Source: a virus
IMG/VR virus record: IMGVR_UViG_3300030328_000704
Span: 2,556-24,620 of that record
Strand: one strand, 5' to 3'
Length of the DNA: 22,065 nt
Part shown: positions 6,856 through 17,187 of the stretch, piece after piece
How positions within the stretch are numbered: position 1 is the stretch's first letter
How the letters are laid out: each line of letters starts with the position of its first letter
Made by a program: the position numbers and the translations under genes
Notes under the pieces: model-generated
What the model saw: the letters and a program-made list of their open reading frames with translations, nothing else
Told to the model about the DNA's origin: nothing
Database searches by the model: none

Positions 6856-7233
6856 TTATAGGTCTTGTAAACCAGTCTCGCGGTTCAAATATTTATATTC
6901 GATTTTATGAATATCAAAATCATCCATAATTTTTTTACAGATCTCTGTATGGTTAAAGTCCCCACAAGAATAAACATCCATTTGTAATAGAGCAGGCTTA
7001 GGCTCATCCCAAATGTGCATAGCAATGTGTGAAGTTTCTATAATAGCTACTGCAGTGATGCCTCTGTTCCCTGGCATATTACAATACTTTACATAAGGAC
7101 CCATAAATACTTTCATATTTATAGACTCTATAAATTCTCTCATCCAGTTTTGTAATTGTTCTTCGTCTGTCGGTGGTCGACTAGCTTCGGCGCGAATAAT
7201 TAAGTGCTTATGCACCAGAAGACTGTTTTTCAT
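6856..7233 (-). CDS. speD: S-adenosylmethionine decarboxylase proenzyme homologue (SpeD family)
   Basis: SpeD enzymes cleave themselves to create a pyruvoyl group and decarboxylate S-adenosylmethionine for spermidine synthesis; some bacterial homologues act instead on arginine or ornithine. This 125-aa protein has the family core AIIETSHIAMHIWDE (63-77), with the pyruvoyl-forming Ser68 and His69, and ALLQMDVYSCGDF (81-93), with the catalytic Cys90. The usual cleavage site is Glu-Ser; here the residue before the serine is Thr67, with Glu one place earlier, and Trp-Asp-Glu replaces Trp-Pro-Glu, so the substrate is uncertain. I chose ATG 7233, four bases after the endolysin stop, over 7269, which would lie inside the endolysin gene. 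It is last in the late lysis cluster. Phage speD genes are known in cyanophages. Confidence 0.82.
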   Translation of the reverse strand: MKNSLLVHKHLIIRAEASRPPTDEEQLQNWMREFIESINMKVFMGPYVKYCNMPGNRGITAVAIIETSHIAMHIWDEPKPALLQMDVYSCGDFNHTEICKKIMDDFDIHKIEYKYLNRETGLQDL

Positions 7234-7237
7234 GACG

Positions 7238-7690
7238 CTAGATCTCTTCGTATTGAGTCTTGCCAGCATCGTTACGAAAAGCTCTTAAGGTTTGTTTACG
7301 ATTGCCGTCTTCATTATATGACACGTGGATCCATCCGCTGTCGGGAGCTCCTGTGTAAAATTCTAATATTGCTTGATCAAATTCTAGATTCTCAACAATC
7401 CAGTTAAATAATTCATTGTTATCTACGGTATGACATTCGAAGTCTGCCGCTTGGCCTTTGGCGTGTTGCGAATTGACCGAACTGCCTATAGCCACACATA
7501 AGTCTGGAGATCTGTATCCCGAGGATACACTAACTACACCCCACTTATCTCTAACAGGTTGTAGTACATTTTCACAAAGCAACTTTAAATTTTCTACGTG
7601 TTCTTCTGTAGGTTCATTTGAGATGCCTTTACGATCCGCGGTCTGCGATTTGGTAAGCTCTCTTAAAGAAAAGTTAGAACTTAATTTCAT
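7238..7690 (-). CDS. Endolysin, M15-family zinc peptidase (M15_3-like)
   Basis: A predicted peptidoglycan peptidase (150 aa) that cuts the stem peptide to lyse the host. The zinc site is complete: SQHAKGQAADFE (74-85) gives His76 and Asp83, and GWIHVSY (119-125) gives His122. The preceding VSSGYRSPD (55-63) is the usual substrate-side motif of M15 carboxypeptidases. There is no signal peptide, so release should depend on a holin. I place the start at 7690 (MKLSSNF), overlapping the upstream stop by ATGA and preceded by GGAAAGGATGATAGG; the longer form from 7750 would cover the end of the membrane protein gene. The catalytic residues look intact and the length is normal for a single-domain phage endolysin. 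Confidence 0.88.
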   Translation of the reverse strand: MKLSSNFSLRELTKSQTADRKGISNEPTEEHVENLKLLCENVLQPVRDKWGVVSVSSGYRSPDLCVAIGSSVNSQHAKGQAADFECHTVDNNELFNWIVENLEFDQAILEFYTGAPDSGWIHVSYNEDGNRKQTLRAFRNDAGKTQYEEI

Positions 7691-7881
7691 CCTATCATCC
7701 TTTCCAACATAAAGAGTACTGCAGTTCCCGCAACAGTCAAAAGAACCCAATAGAACTTGTCTATCTTACCGCCCAATTTTTCTACATCTTCATGTAAATG
7801 TGCCACGTTTCTTTTTAATCCGGTAATGTATCCATATAAAGATACAATATGTTCTCTAGTTGTTTTAGGTTTTATATTCAT
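7687..7881 (-). CDS. Holin-like small membrane protein (XhlA-like layout)
   Basis: A 64-aa protein with an N-terminal helical charged part, a short coiled-coil segment (HLHEDVEKLGGKIDKFYW, about 28-45), and one membrane span near the C-terminus (YWVLLTVAGTAVLFML, about 44-59). This order of coiled coil followed by a single C-terminal span is that of XhlA-type haemolysin/holin partners. Its place directly before the endolysin, with an ATGA overlap, supports a lysis role. The start at 7881 shares a base with the TAA of the 1419-aa virion gene, after an AGAGGA ribosome site. A spanin-like or other lysis-accessory role is the alternative; the function is inferred from context. Confidence 0.65.
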   Translation of the reverse strand: MNIKPKTTREHIVSLYGYITGLKRNVAHLHEDVEKLGGKIDKFYWVLLTVAGTAVLFMLERMIG

Positions 7882-10800
7882 TAAACCATTCCTCTTTGTT
7901 TTAATCTTATTGCTTGTTCGTCGGGGGATAATAGTGCTGTTTCTGATACTGTCAACCCTGTTTGTGGGATAACTTCAGCAGTGGTTTGTTGAACTATTGG
8001 TGTTGGTTGTTTTGGTAAAGGTGGTGTTTTTATTTCTGGTTGTGGTATTTCTGCTACCTGTTCTACTTCTATATTCTCTGTCGGAGCTTCACTTCTTAAA
8101 TCTTCTCTATCATAATAGAAGTCTTCACTTAAAGAATTATATTTTAAGTTAGATAAAACATCTTTTAATTCATATTTTGGATATAACTCATCATCAGATA
8201 AATTATATGAATAATCAAATTGTGTTTCATTATCTCTAATCTTTTTAATTTTCTTTTTAAATCTTGACTCAGAAAAATTAACAGGTACAAATTCACCGTT
8301 CATTAAACTGTTAATAGTTTTACTACTTATACCTTTTCTTTCTTTAAATTTTTGTCTGATATCATACTCATCAACATCAAATTTTTTAGCTGCTTGAATA
8401 GCTTGATAAACTTCTTTTTGTAATCTAAATGCTTCTTTTTGAACAGCTATAAATTCATCAACTAAAGCGTCTCCAGTTCTTGCTCTAATGTCTAACGGTG
8501 TATAAAACTTTTCAGCCGTATAAACTTCACTTCTAATTTTAGTATAATCTGTAATAATGTTATCTAAACTTGATAGAATATCTACGTTGAATGGTTTAAG
8601 TCCTGTGCTTGCACCAATAGCTACGTCAGAAGATTCTTTTATTGTTCCATACGCAGAAGGTTGTCTTGTTATAGCATCCCTAACTTTTTGACTTGTTGAA
8701 ATTATACCTGGCTCAATTACATCACCTATATGTTTAAGACTTTTTGTAAACTTTGTCCAATCACTATCTGAATCACTCCAAATTCTTCCTCCTGTTTTTT
8801 TTCTTCCGCTAAATACTTCGGCGAAAGGTTGAAAACCAATAGGCTGTGAAATGTAAGGTTCAAGAAAAGTTCTAATAGGACCTCCCTTTCCAAAAATAAT
8901 ATTAGCATAATCTGCAAAATTTAAGTTTTCTTTTAATATTTCTTTTTCTCTTTTCTTTGCAAAGAAAGCTTCAATAGGTTCTGTTACAGCATGTTGAGGA
9001 ATAAAGTCTCCTAAACTTACCGCTTTAAATTTTCCTTTGTCTGCTTTAGTTAACGCAACAATGTTATCGTTTCTTTGATAGTCTGGTGCAAAAAATTGTC
9101 TATAAGCTTCCATGTCTTCTTCATTTAATTTTGTAAATTGACTATACAGTCCTTTTACTCCCATACTCAGTCCACCTAAAGTAGTGTATAAACCAAGCAG
9201 TCCTCGAAGACCCATTGCTCTTAATTCTGGATTAGTTGATGAAGCTTCTTTCATTGATATAAAGAGATTGTTTGAAGTGGTTCTTGTCATTTCTGCAGGA
9301 AAAGCTACGAAGTTACCGAAAGGAGTTCTTCTTAAACCTATGATAGCTTTAGGAACTTTACTGTAAGTTGGAATTGTATTTCTTGTGTACCAAGCAGCTG
9401 CTTGTCTGATGGCTTCGTTAATATCTACTTTTTGTCCAGTTAAAGTTGTATCTAATAATTCTCGTCCTGCTATTTCTTTAAACCATTGTCTAGCATTACG
9501 TATATCATTTTTAAATAAATCTTTTGTAAAAGACTTATACCAATTGTAAGTAAACCATTTCCAAACGTTATCACCTCCAGCATACATTCTTGCTGCTTTT
9601 TCTGTTAAAGGATTTTTTTCTAAAAATTTAGCTAATCCTTCTACACTTGCAAATTTACCATTTCTTACTTCTCTTAATACTGCTTGAAGCTCTGACGCTA
9701 CAATGTTTTCATCTAATACTCCGTATTTAATACCTTCATCTATGTTGTTTAATAATCTTAATTCAGCTTGAGCACTTCCTTTTCCTGCATTCCATATATC
9801 ATCTGCTACCATTGCAATAGCATCTGTCGCTGAAGCTCTTCCACCAATCACTCCTCTTGCAAGAGGGAACATCATAGCAGAATAAAAGTTTCTAACTTGA
9901 GTTTCTGGAGACAATACAGTCTTACCATATTGTGCTCCGGCTTTTAATTGTAAAGCATTTTTATAAACACCACTTTGTAAAAGACCATCTAATATTCCTT
10001 TAGAAGAAGTGATAGCGTCAACTAAATCTGAGGCTCCGTACAAAGGATTTCTTTGTGATTGTAATAATGTTTTCATAGTACCAATACCTTTAGCACCAGA
10101 GACAATTTTCGGAGCAGCAATCCCCGCTCTTTTAGCAGCTTCTTCTGATTTAAATAAAATACCAGCTCTTTGTAATTCTTTAGCCAACCTATCAAACAAC
10201 ATTTTATTTGTTGATTGAGTTACCATTGAAGACATAGTTGTCATAACTGAAGCTTTTAAATTATTTTTTTGTCCTAATAAATTTTTAATAACCGTAGGTA
10301 ATTCATCACCTGTTGCTATAAAGTTTTTTATTCTTAAGTATTTTCCAATTTCGTTTAAATTTTGAATAGGATCATACATATCTATTTTACCTTTTCTTAA
10401 AACTTCTCTCACCATAGCTTCGGCTTGTAGTTCTCTAGCTCTACCTTGAGATACACCCGAACCACCATAAACTTTTCTTGCTTCAACTCTAAATACAGCA
10501 CCGCCTTTTCCATTAATTAAATTAAGAGCAAATTGTTTTGCTTTTTTAAACAACGGTGAAGTTTCTTTTACTGCGTAACCAGGGTTTTCAAATATAGCAA
10601 AAGACTTTCTCATGTATCCTTTTAAATTTTTTAACACTGCAGTTTTTAAATCACCTGATGGTAATAAATCACCAAATGTTTTTCGTATTTGATCTATATC
10701 TTTTTTTAAAGCTTGTGATGTAACCTGTAATTCTTTAGGTAAAGCTTTTAATGTTTTTTGTCCTTTTAAAAATTCCAACACACCATCTAAATAATAGTCT

Positions 10801-12140
10801 TGACTAGCAGGTGAGTTGTGCACTCCTTTGTTGTATCTACCCTCAAAAGATTTAGCTAATCTGTAAGATCTTTTTTGTATGCTTTCTAATAATTTTTCTG
10901 TTCTTCTTGCAGCTCTTTTTATTTCTTGTCTTGCTGCTGTGTTTAAAGAATATTGAACACCTGTTTGAGTATCTAATGATCTAAGATAAGCTAATTTATT
11001 ATCTAATTTTTTTAACGCTGCCTCTATTGGTTTTGCACTTTCAACAGAAAACGTTCTCCATTTAGAAAATTCAGGTAGTGTTGCTTTCCATGTAGCTTTT
11101 GCCGGTGCACCAAACGCAGGTAATACAACTTTTGTTCCTAAGCCGGCTATAAAGTCTGCACCTCTTAATGTTTGTTTTGGAATCTGTCTTAATCCCGGCA
11201 CTCTTGCACCTAGGTATGCTAGGGGACGCACTGCGGTGTCAATAGCTCTTGATCCTATACCCAAGATAAAAGCTCCAGGCTTATACAATCCATATTTAGC
11301 ACCAATAGGTAATGCTTTACCAGCTAATGCAAATCCTATACCAAACGTTGCACCTTCAGCACCAAATTTTAATTTGTTTATAAATTTAGCTACTGCTAAA
11401 TCTTTACCTGTTTTACCCTCTTCACTTACAGGTTGATAAAGTGCGGTTGGTCTATTAGGTTCTGCAACTATAAAGTCCGCTGCACCTAAAGATAAACCAC
11501 CTTGACCCGATCTTCTAGCAATACTTGTAACAGTTTTAGCTGATCTTCTTAAAAATTTGTTTTCTATTTTAGATAATGATGCTCTTAACGCATTATATTT
11601 TTTACGAATATTAAATAGTTTAGGTATTTGATTTACAAGTTTTAATGTTAACGTGCTAGGTAAACCATATTGAGTTCCTATTCTAACAATGTCACCAGTT
11701 AAAGTTTTAGGACTACCATGATCTCTAACAAAATCTGTTTGAGCTTTTTGTAGTTTTTGTGTAAAATTTGTATCAGCAGCATAATCAACAGGTAAAGTTA
11801 ATAAACTTAATGCACCGCCTACAATATTTGCACCTGCTCCTGCTAATGCAGCTTGAAACTCTCTACCGGCTGTTGTTTGATCTGATTCTAGTTGTTCATC
11901 TAAAATTAAATCTTCGCCTCTTTCTTTTCTTTTTTTGTTAACATAATCTAAAGCAAATGTAAAACCCAAGTTTTTAGGATCAGCTCTTAATGATTCTATA
12001 TAGCCGGCTGCTTTTGTTTTTGGTTTAACAACCCTGACTCTGTCACCAGGATTGGTTTCTATTATGTTCTTTCTTGTATCAATATCTTTTACAGTTTGTT
12101 CAAACTCTTTTAAAGTTATATCTTTAAATGGATCGGCCAT
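7881..12140 (-). CDS. Very large virion protein (1419 aa), candidate DNA-ejection/internal core protein
   Basis: I know no firm family. The size, the position at the end of the structural run directly before lysis, and repeated Gly/Ala hydrophobic stretches (about 97-116, AALAGAGANIVGGALSLLTL; about 259-310; about 975-1000) fit a large protein injected into the host envelope, comparable in size and place to the T7 gp16 internal virion protein. I see no lysozyme or transglycosylase active-site motif. The middle is long, helical and Lys/Arg/Glu-rich. The C-terminus (about 1360-1419) is Pro/Gln-rich, then LSPDEQAIRLKQRG. The start at 12140 has an AGGAGG site, and only one base separates it from the preceding stop. 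A tape-measure or adhesin role is possible. Confidence 0.82.
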   Translation of the reverse strand: MADPFKDITLKEFEQTVKDIDTRKNIIETNPGDRVRVVKPKTKAAGYIESLRADPKNLGFTFALDYVNKKRKERGEDLILDEQLESDQTTAGREFQAALAGAGANIVGGALSLLTLPVDYAADTNFTQKLQKAQTDFVRDHGSPKTLTGDIVRIGTQYGLPSTLTLKLVNQIPKLFNIRKKYNALRASLSKIENKFLRRSAKTVTSIARRSGQGGLSLGAADFIVAEPNRPTALYQPVSEEGKTGKDLAVAKFINKLKFGAEGATFGIGFALAGKALPIGAKYGLYKPGAFILGIGSRAIDTAVRPLAYLGARVPGLRQIPKQTLRGADFIAGLGTKVVLPAFGAPAKATWKATLPEFSKWRTFSVESAKPIEAALKKLDNKLAYLRSLDTQTGVQYSLNTAARQEIKRAARRTEKLLESIQKRSYRLAKSFEGRYNKGVHNSPASQDYYLDGVLEFLKGQKTLKALPKELQVTSQALKKDIDQIRKTFGDLLPSGDLKTAVLKNLKGYMRKSFAIFENPGYAVKETSPLFKKAKQFALNLINGKGGAVFRVEARKVYGGSGVSQGRARELQAEAMVREVLRKGKIDMYDPIQNLNEIGKYLRIKNFIATGDELPTVIKNLLGQKNNLKASVMTTMSSMVTQSTNKMLFDRLAKELQRAGILFKSEEAAKRAGIAAPKIVSGAKGIGTMKTLLQSQRNPLYGASDLVDAITSSKGILDGLLQSGVYKNALQLKAGAQYGKTVLSPETQVRNFYSAMMFPLARGVIGGRASATDAIAMVADDIWNAGKGSAQAELRLLNNIDEGIKYGVLDENIVASELQAVLREVRNGKFASVEGLAKFLEKNPLTEKAARMYAGGDNVWKWFTYNWYKSFTKDLFKNDIRNARQWFKEIAGRELLDTTLTGQKVDINEAIRQAAAWYTRNTIPTYSKVPKAIIGLRRTPFGNFVAFPAEMTRTTSNNLFISMKEASSTNPELRAMGLRGLLGLYTTLGGLSMGVKGLYSQFTKLNEEDMEAYRQFFAPDYQRNDNIVALTKADKGKFKAVSLGDFIPQHAVTEPIEAFFAKKREKEILKENLNFADYANIIFGKGGPIRTFLEPYISQPIGFQPFAEVFSGRKKTGGRIWSDSDSDWTKFTKSLKHIGDVIEPGIISTSQKVRDAITRQPSAYGTIKESSDVAIGASTGLKPFNVDILSSLDNIITDYTKIRSEVYTAEKFYTPLDIRARTGDALVDEFIAVQKEAFRLQKEVYQAIQAAKKFDVDEYDIRQKFKERKGISSKTINSLMNGEFVPVNFSESRFKKKIKKIRDNETQFDYSYNLSDDELYPKYELKDVLSNLKYNSLSEDFYYDREDLRSEAPTENIEVEQVAEIPQPEIKTPPLPKQPTPIVQQTTAEVIPQTGLTVSETALLSPDEQAIRLKQRGMV

Positions 12141-12141
12141 A

Positions 12142-13209
12142 TTAGGCCTCCTGTGGTAATACTAATTCGACTCCGTATTTAACATTGAAATTGTCCACGT
12201 CTGCTTGTGTAGAGATCGCAGCAAAATCAGCAAGAGCTTCATAGCTGTTAGCGAGTAATGTTACAATATCATCACCAATTTCTTTTGGTAATCTTGCTCT
12301 TAATTCATCGTATGAAACTTGCATAGGTTGAGGATTATTAGGATCCATTGTTTCTGTTTCTTGTATGTTTACATCAGCAATGCCACCCGGTGTTTGTTCC
12401 ATAACATTAACATCTTCAGTCATTGTTCCTGTTAAACCACCTTCCGCTTTTGTTTCTATCTCTACATTAAATTTAGCTGTCTCTCTTAAAATTCTAAATT
12501 TCTCTTTATTTTTAAGTTCTGTAAACCCTTTATCTGCATCTGTCCAATTTTGACCTGTAGCTGAGTTAATTGTATTTTTAACTATACGTCTTGCATCACC
12601 TTCAGCTTGATCTAGAGCTGTTGGGTTTCTTAAGATTGCAAGGAAGTCTGAATCATCAATACCTCTTATGACATAATCTTTTATGTAAGTTTGTCTTTGT
12701 TTTTTTAAATTCTCAGCAGTCTCTTTATCCCCAGCAGCTATTGCTGCTTCAATGTCAGGATTAAACATTTCGTTTATTTTCTTTTCTATAAATCCAGCAA
12801 CACCTTTAGCTTTTTCTAAACCTACACGATACTCTGCTTCAGCTCCTGTTAAAGTTCTAACTAATTCTTCTCTTTGTTCTCTGCCTTTTGCGTCCCTTGT
12901 GTCGATCGACGTTCCAAGATCTGCTCCTAATTTAGCAAGAGGTTGTGATGCTGTAGCAAGTGTTCCTTTAATACCCCCACCTTCTGAGGGTCTGCCTAAT
13001 ATATCTAAACCTGCGCTAGCTATTCTTAAGTAATCACCAGTTGATAAACCTTGTCTGTTGTACTCCGGAATTTTTTCTTGCATTTGTTCATAGATATCCA
13101 CAACGCCACCATTGTCATAACCTGGTTTACCTAAACCAGATGCAATACCTTTACCGTAGCTAGATACTTTACCGCCTCTGAACATTGGTCTTCTTAAAAT
13201 TCTACTCAT
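12142..13209 (-). CDS. Virion-associated protein with Gly-rich N-terminus (355 aa)
   Basis: Unknown protein in the structural run. The N-terminus RRPMFRGGKVSSYGKGIASG, followed by KPGYDNGG, is a Gly-rich tract that resembles the GGR repeats of the upstream 798-aa protein. The rest is helical: residues about 95-200 are strongly charged with coiled-coil potential, and the C-terminal third is acidic with a Thr/Met/Pro-rich linker (EQTPGGIADVNIQETETM). The ATG at 13209 shares a base with the preceding TAA (TAATG), after an AGAGGA site. Context between the 246-aa and 1419-aa proteins suggests an ejection or core component, by analogy with the internal-protein gene order of T7-like phages. That is inference. 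Confidence 0.78.
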   Translation of the reverse strand: MSRILRRPMFRGGKVSSYGKGIASGLGKPGYDNGGVVDIYEQMQEKIPEYNRQGLSTGDYLRIASAGLDILGRPSEGGGIKGTLATASQPLAKLGADLGTSIDTRDAKGREQREELVRTLTGAEAEYRVGLEKAKGVAGFIEKKINEMFNPDIEAAIAAGDKETAENLKKQRQTYIKDYVIRGIDDSDFLAILRNPTALDQAEGDARRIVKNTINSATGQNWTDADKGFTELKNKEKFRILRETAKFNVEIETKAEGGLTGTMTEDVNVMEQTPGGIADVNIQETETMDPNNPQPMQVSYDELRARLPKEIGDDIVTLLANSYEALADFAAISTQADVDNFNVKYGVELVLPQEA

Positions 13210-13948
13210 TATCTAAATCCTCTCACCGCGCCTGCTAATCCAGCTGCACCAATTCCTAATCCTAATAATTGTTGTGTTGCACTAGGAGGAGGTGTTGATT
13301 GAACTTGTGTTGCTGCAGGGAATCCACCAATAACTGATGCTAATTGTGGACCAATTAATCCTAATTGTGTGTAATCTGCAAACGCTGCTTCTCTAGCTTG
13401 TTCTTGATCCGCTGCTAATTTAGCTTGCTCTATTTGTCTTTGACCAGCACCCAGTTGTTGTTGGTAAGTTCCTAAACCTTGTTGAGCTTGTAATTGTGCT
13501 AATGCTTGTCCTTGAGCTTGTTGAAATCCTGCTTCTCTTAATCTAGCTTCTTCTACTGCTCTACCTATGTCAGCTGTTGCTTGATACTCACCCAAAGCTG
13601 CTGCTTCTCTACCCCCACCAAAAGCTCCTGCTCCGGCTGCTCTTTGTCTTATAGATGTAATTCCTTTTGCTTGTTCTCTATCCATAGCCGCAAGAGAAGT
13701 ATCAATAACTTCTTGTTGGTATGGTGACATAAATTGTTTGTAAGCATCTGATCCAACTAGACTATCTAAACCTGCTGCAGCTGTTGTTGCTTGTTGTTCT
13801 AATGCTGATTGATCTTGTACAAAACTTCTACCTGTATATGTAGATGTAGGAATAGGTGTTTTAAGAAGTCCTAAACCTTTTTCTGTAATACCTAAACCAG
13901 CTGATTCTACAAATGGTTCACGGAGTTGTCTTGTTATTGTTTCAGCCA

Positions 13949-13949
<1 letters not shown>
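13209..13949 (-). CDS. Virion protein, Ala/Gln-rich helical (246 aa), possible ejection protein
   Basis: A small helical protein rich in Ala, Gln and Gly. Residues about 70-125 (FMSPYQQEVIDTSLAAMDR, then AAGAGAFGGGREAAAL) recall a motif common in marine podovirus structural proteins, by recollection only. A long Gln/Ala/Glu helix spans about 130-200. The C-terminus LLGLGIGAAGLAGAVRGFR is a short Gly/Ala hydrophobic segment with a basic end, suited to membrane contact. The size and C-terminal hydrophobic patch are like T7 gp14, the smallest of the three ejection proteins. The start shares a base with the TAA of the 798-aa gene, after AAGGAAAAG. No catalytic motif is seen. Confidence 0.78.
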
Positions 13950-16345
<2,396 letters not shown>

Positions 16346-16409
16346 AATGTGTCTCTAATTAATGTAGTGAAATGCAAGGCAGCCACGCTTGATATATGCT
16401 GTATCTTTC

Positions 16410-16438
16410 ATTTTACTTGTTTTTTTACTCCCAGTCAA
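16410..16438 (-). promoter_or_regulatory. Sigma70-like promoter for the large virion-protein genes
   Basis: On the minus strand TTGACT (16438-16433) is followed after exactly 17 bases by TAAAAT (16415-16410), five of six matches at each box. It lies in the 94-base gap before the 798-aa gene, the largest gap in the structural run. Transcription would begin near 16403, leaving about 58 bases of leader. Nothing else in the gap (16346-16439) looks like a gene. Confidence 0.6.
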
Positions 16439-16439
16439 T

Positions 16440-16688
16440 CTAGAATATATTAGTAGCAGTACCCAAAGGTACGTCTTCAACGGTTACTTTTACGTCTCTT
16501 CTGATGTGTTCAGATTTTGTGCTAGTATTAGGATTTTGCACATCCTGCATAGCCTCTGCATCTGACATATATTCTTGACCTGTTTCTGTGTTTGTCAAAG
16601 TTACCTCACATTTAGGTGTAATTACTGGTACTCTTTTACCATTAATAGTCTCATACCTAACCGAAGCTTCTGTTTCTATAAATGGCAT
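16440..16688 (-). CDS. Small conserved-looking structural-region protein (82 aa)
   Basis: An 82-aa soluble protein with no hydrophobic span. The order is strand-rich N-terminal half (VRYETINGKRVPVITPKCEV), then TNTETGQEYMSDAEAMQDVQ, then a polar linker, and a strand-forming C-terminus IRRDVKVTVEDVPLG. I recall similar small proteins near tail genes of marine phages, usually unnamed. The start at 16688 shares a base with the preceding TAA and follows a strong GGGAGGAT site. Its position among adaptor genes and before the internal promoter suggests a head-tail or tail accessory role; this is not shown by any motif. Confidence 0.75.
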   Translation of the reverse strand: MPFIETEASVRYETINGKRVPVITPKCEVTLTNTETGQEYMSDAEAMQDVQNPNTSTKSEHIRRDVKVTVEDVPLGTATNIF

Positions 16689-17020
16689 TATCTATCCTCC
16701 CTATTTATTTCTAATAGTGATACTACAACATCTACTTGACCACTACTTGCTTGTACTTTTAATATTTCACTTTCTTCCATAATTAAAGGTTCATTCAATA
16801 CTTGTTCTCTTTGATTAGCAGATAAGTTAACATCATTATCCACTACAAAAATAGCTGCAGCTGCATCAACTAAAGTAACTTTAACAACAGCGGCACCACC
16901 ATTATCCTCTGCCACTAATAAAGATTTAACAATAGCTCTTGAGTTAGAAGGTACAGTATACAAAGTTGTAAGTGCTGTACTTGTTAAACTTTTTTTTTCG
17001 TTCTTGTATATATTTGCCAT
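16688..17020 (-). CDS. Small beta-rich structural protein (110 aa)
   Basis: A 110-aa protein, beginning MANIYKNEKKSLTSTALTTL, with alternating hydrophobic strands (TLYTVPSNSRAIVKSLLVAE, VVKVTLVDAAAAIFVV) and a C-terminal strand pair VDVVVSLLEI: a compact beta sandwich common among small phage tail and adaptor proteins. I chose ATG 17020, which shares a base with the stop of the 55-aa gene (TAATG), over 17038, whose first residues would overlap that gene. It follows the 55-aa gene and precedes the 82-aa gene. Its exact place in the particle is unknown. Confidence 0.78.
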   Translation of the reverse strand: MANIYKNEKKSLTSTALTTLYTVPSNSRAIVKSLLVAEDNGGAAVVKVTLVDAAAAIFVVDNDVNLSANQREQVLNEPLIMEESEILKVQASSGQVDVVVSLLEINREDR

Positions 17021-17187
17021 TAACCTAATCCTAACCAAGTAAATCGTTCTTGCTCTTCTTTTTGTTGTGTTAAAAATGTAGAGTTCAATTGTTCTACTAC
17101 TGTAGCAATAGCTCTGTTAATTTGTCTTTGATTATCTTCTGTATATTCTTTTTTAGGTTCTGGTAATCTTACTACTATTTTAGTCAT
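17020..17187 (-). CDS. Small 55-aa protein between tail genes
   Basis: I found this by hand; it is only 55 residues. It reads MTKIVVRLPEPKKEYTEDNQ, then a helix RQINRAIATVVEQLNSTFLT, then QQKEEQERFTWLGLG: a short strand, an amphipathic helix that could form a coiled coil, and an aromatic end. Both ends are TAATG junctions, with the 736-aa protein upstream (17187) and the 110-aa protein downstream (17020), so it fills an otherwise unexplained gap exactly. GGAAGAAG before the ATG is a good ribosome site. Probably a minor virion or assembly (chaperone-like) protein; function unknown. Confidence 0.8.
   Translation of the reverse strand: MTKIVVRLPEPKKEYTEDNQRQINRAIATVVEQLNSTFLTQQKEEQERFTWLGLG

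Noticed and set aside
6859-6890. tRNA-like stretch (an anticodon-arm-like AGGTCTTGTAAACC followed by CGGTTCAAAT), a possible phage attachment site
   Set aside because: The T-stem has no pairing 3' arm, the anticodon stem has mismatches, no acceptor stem exists, no integrase is in the window, and the bases are explained as the last codons of the SpeD gene.
7691-7750. 20-residue N-terminal extension of the endolysin (start at 7750)
   Set aside because: It would overlap the holin-like gene by over 60 bases; the ATGA start at 7690 has a ribosome site and begins the conserved region.
8726-8917. 63-aa minus-strand ORF inside the 1419-aa gene
   Set aside because: Same-strand out-of-frame shadow of a continuous coding frame, with no supporting junction.
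16355-16411. 18-codon ORF (MKDTAYIKRG...) in the gap before the 798-aa gene
   Set aside because: Its ATG overlaps the predicted -10 box, so the nearby promoter would not transcribe it, and it has no well-placed ribosome site.
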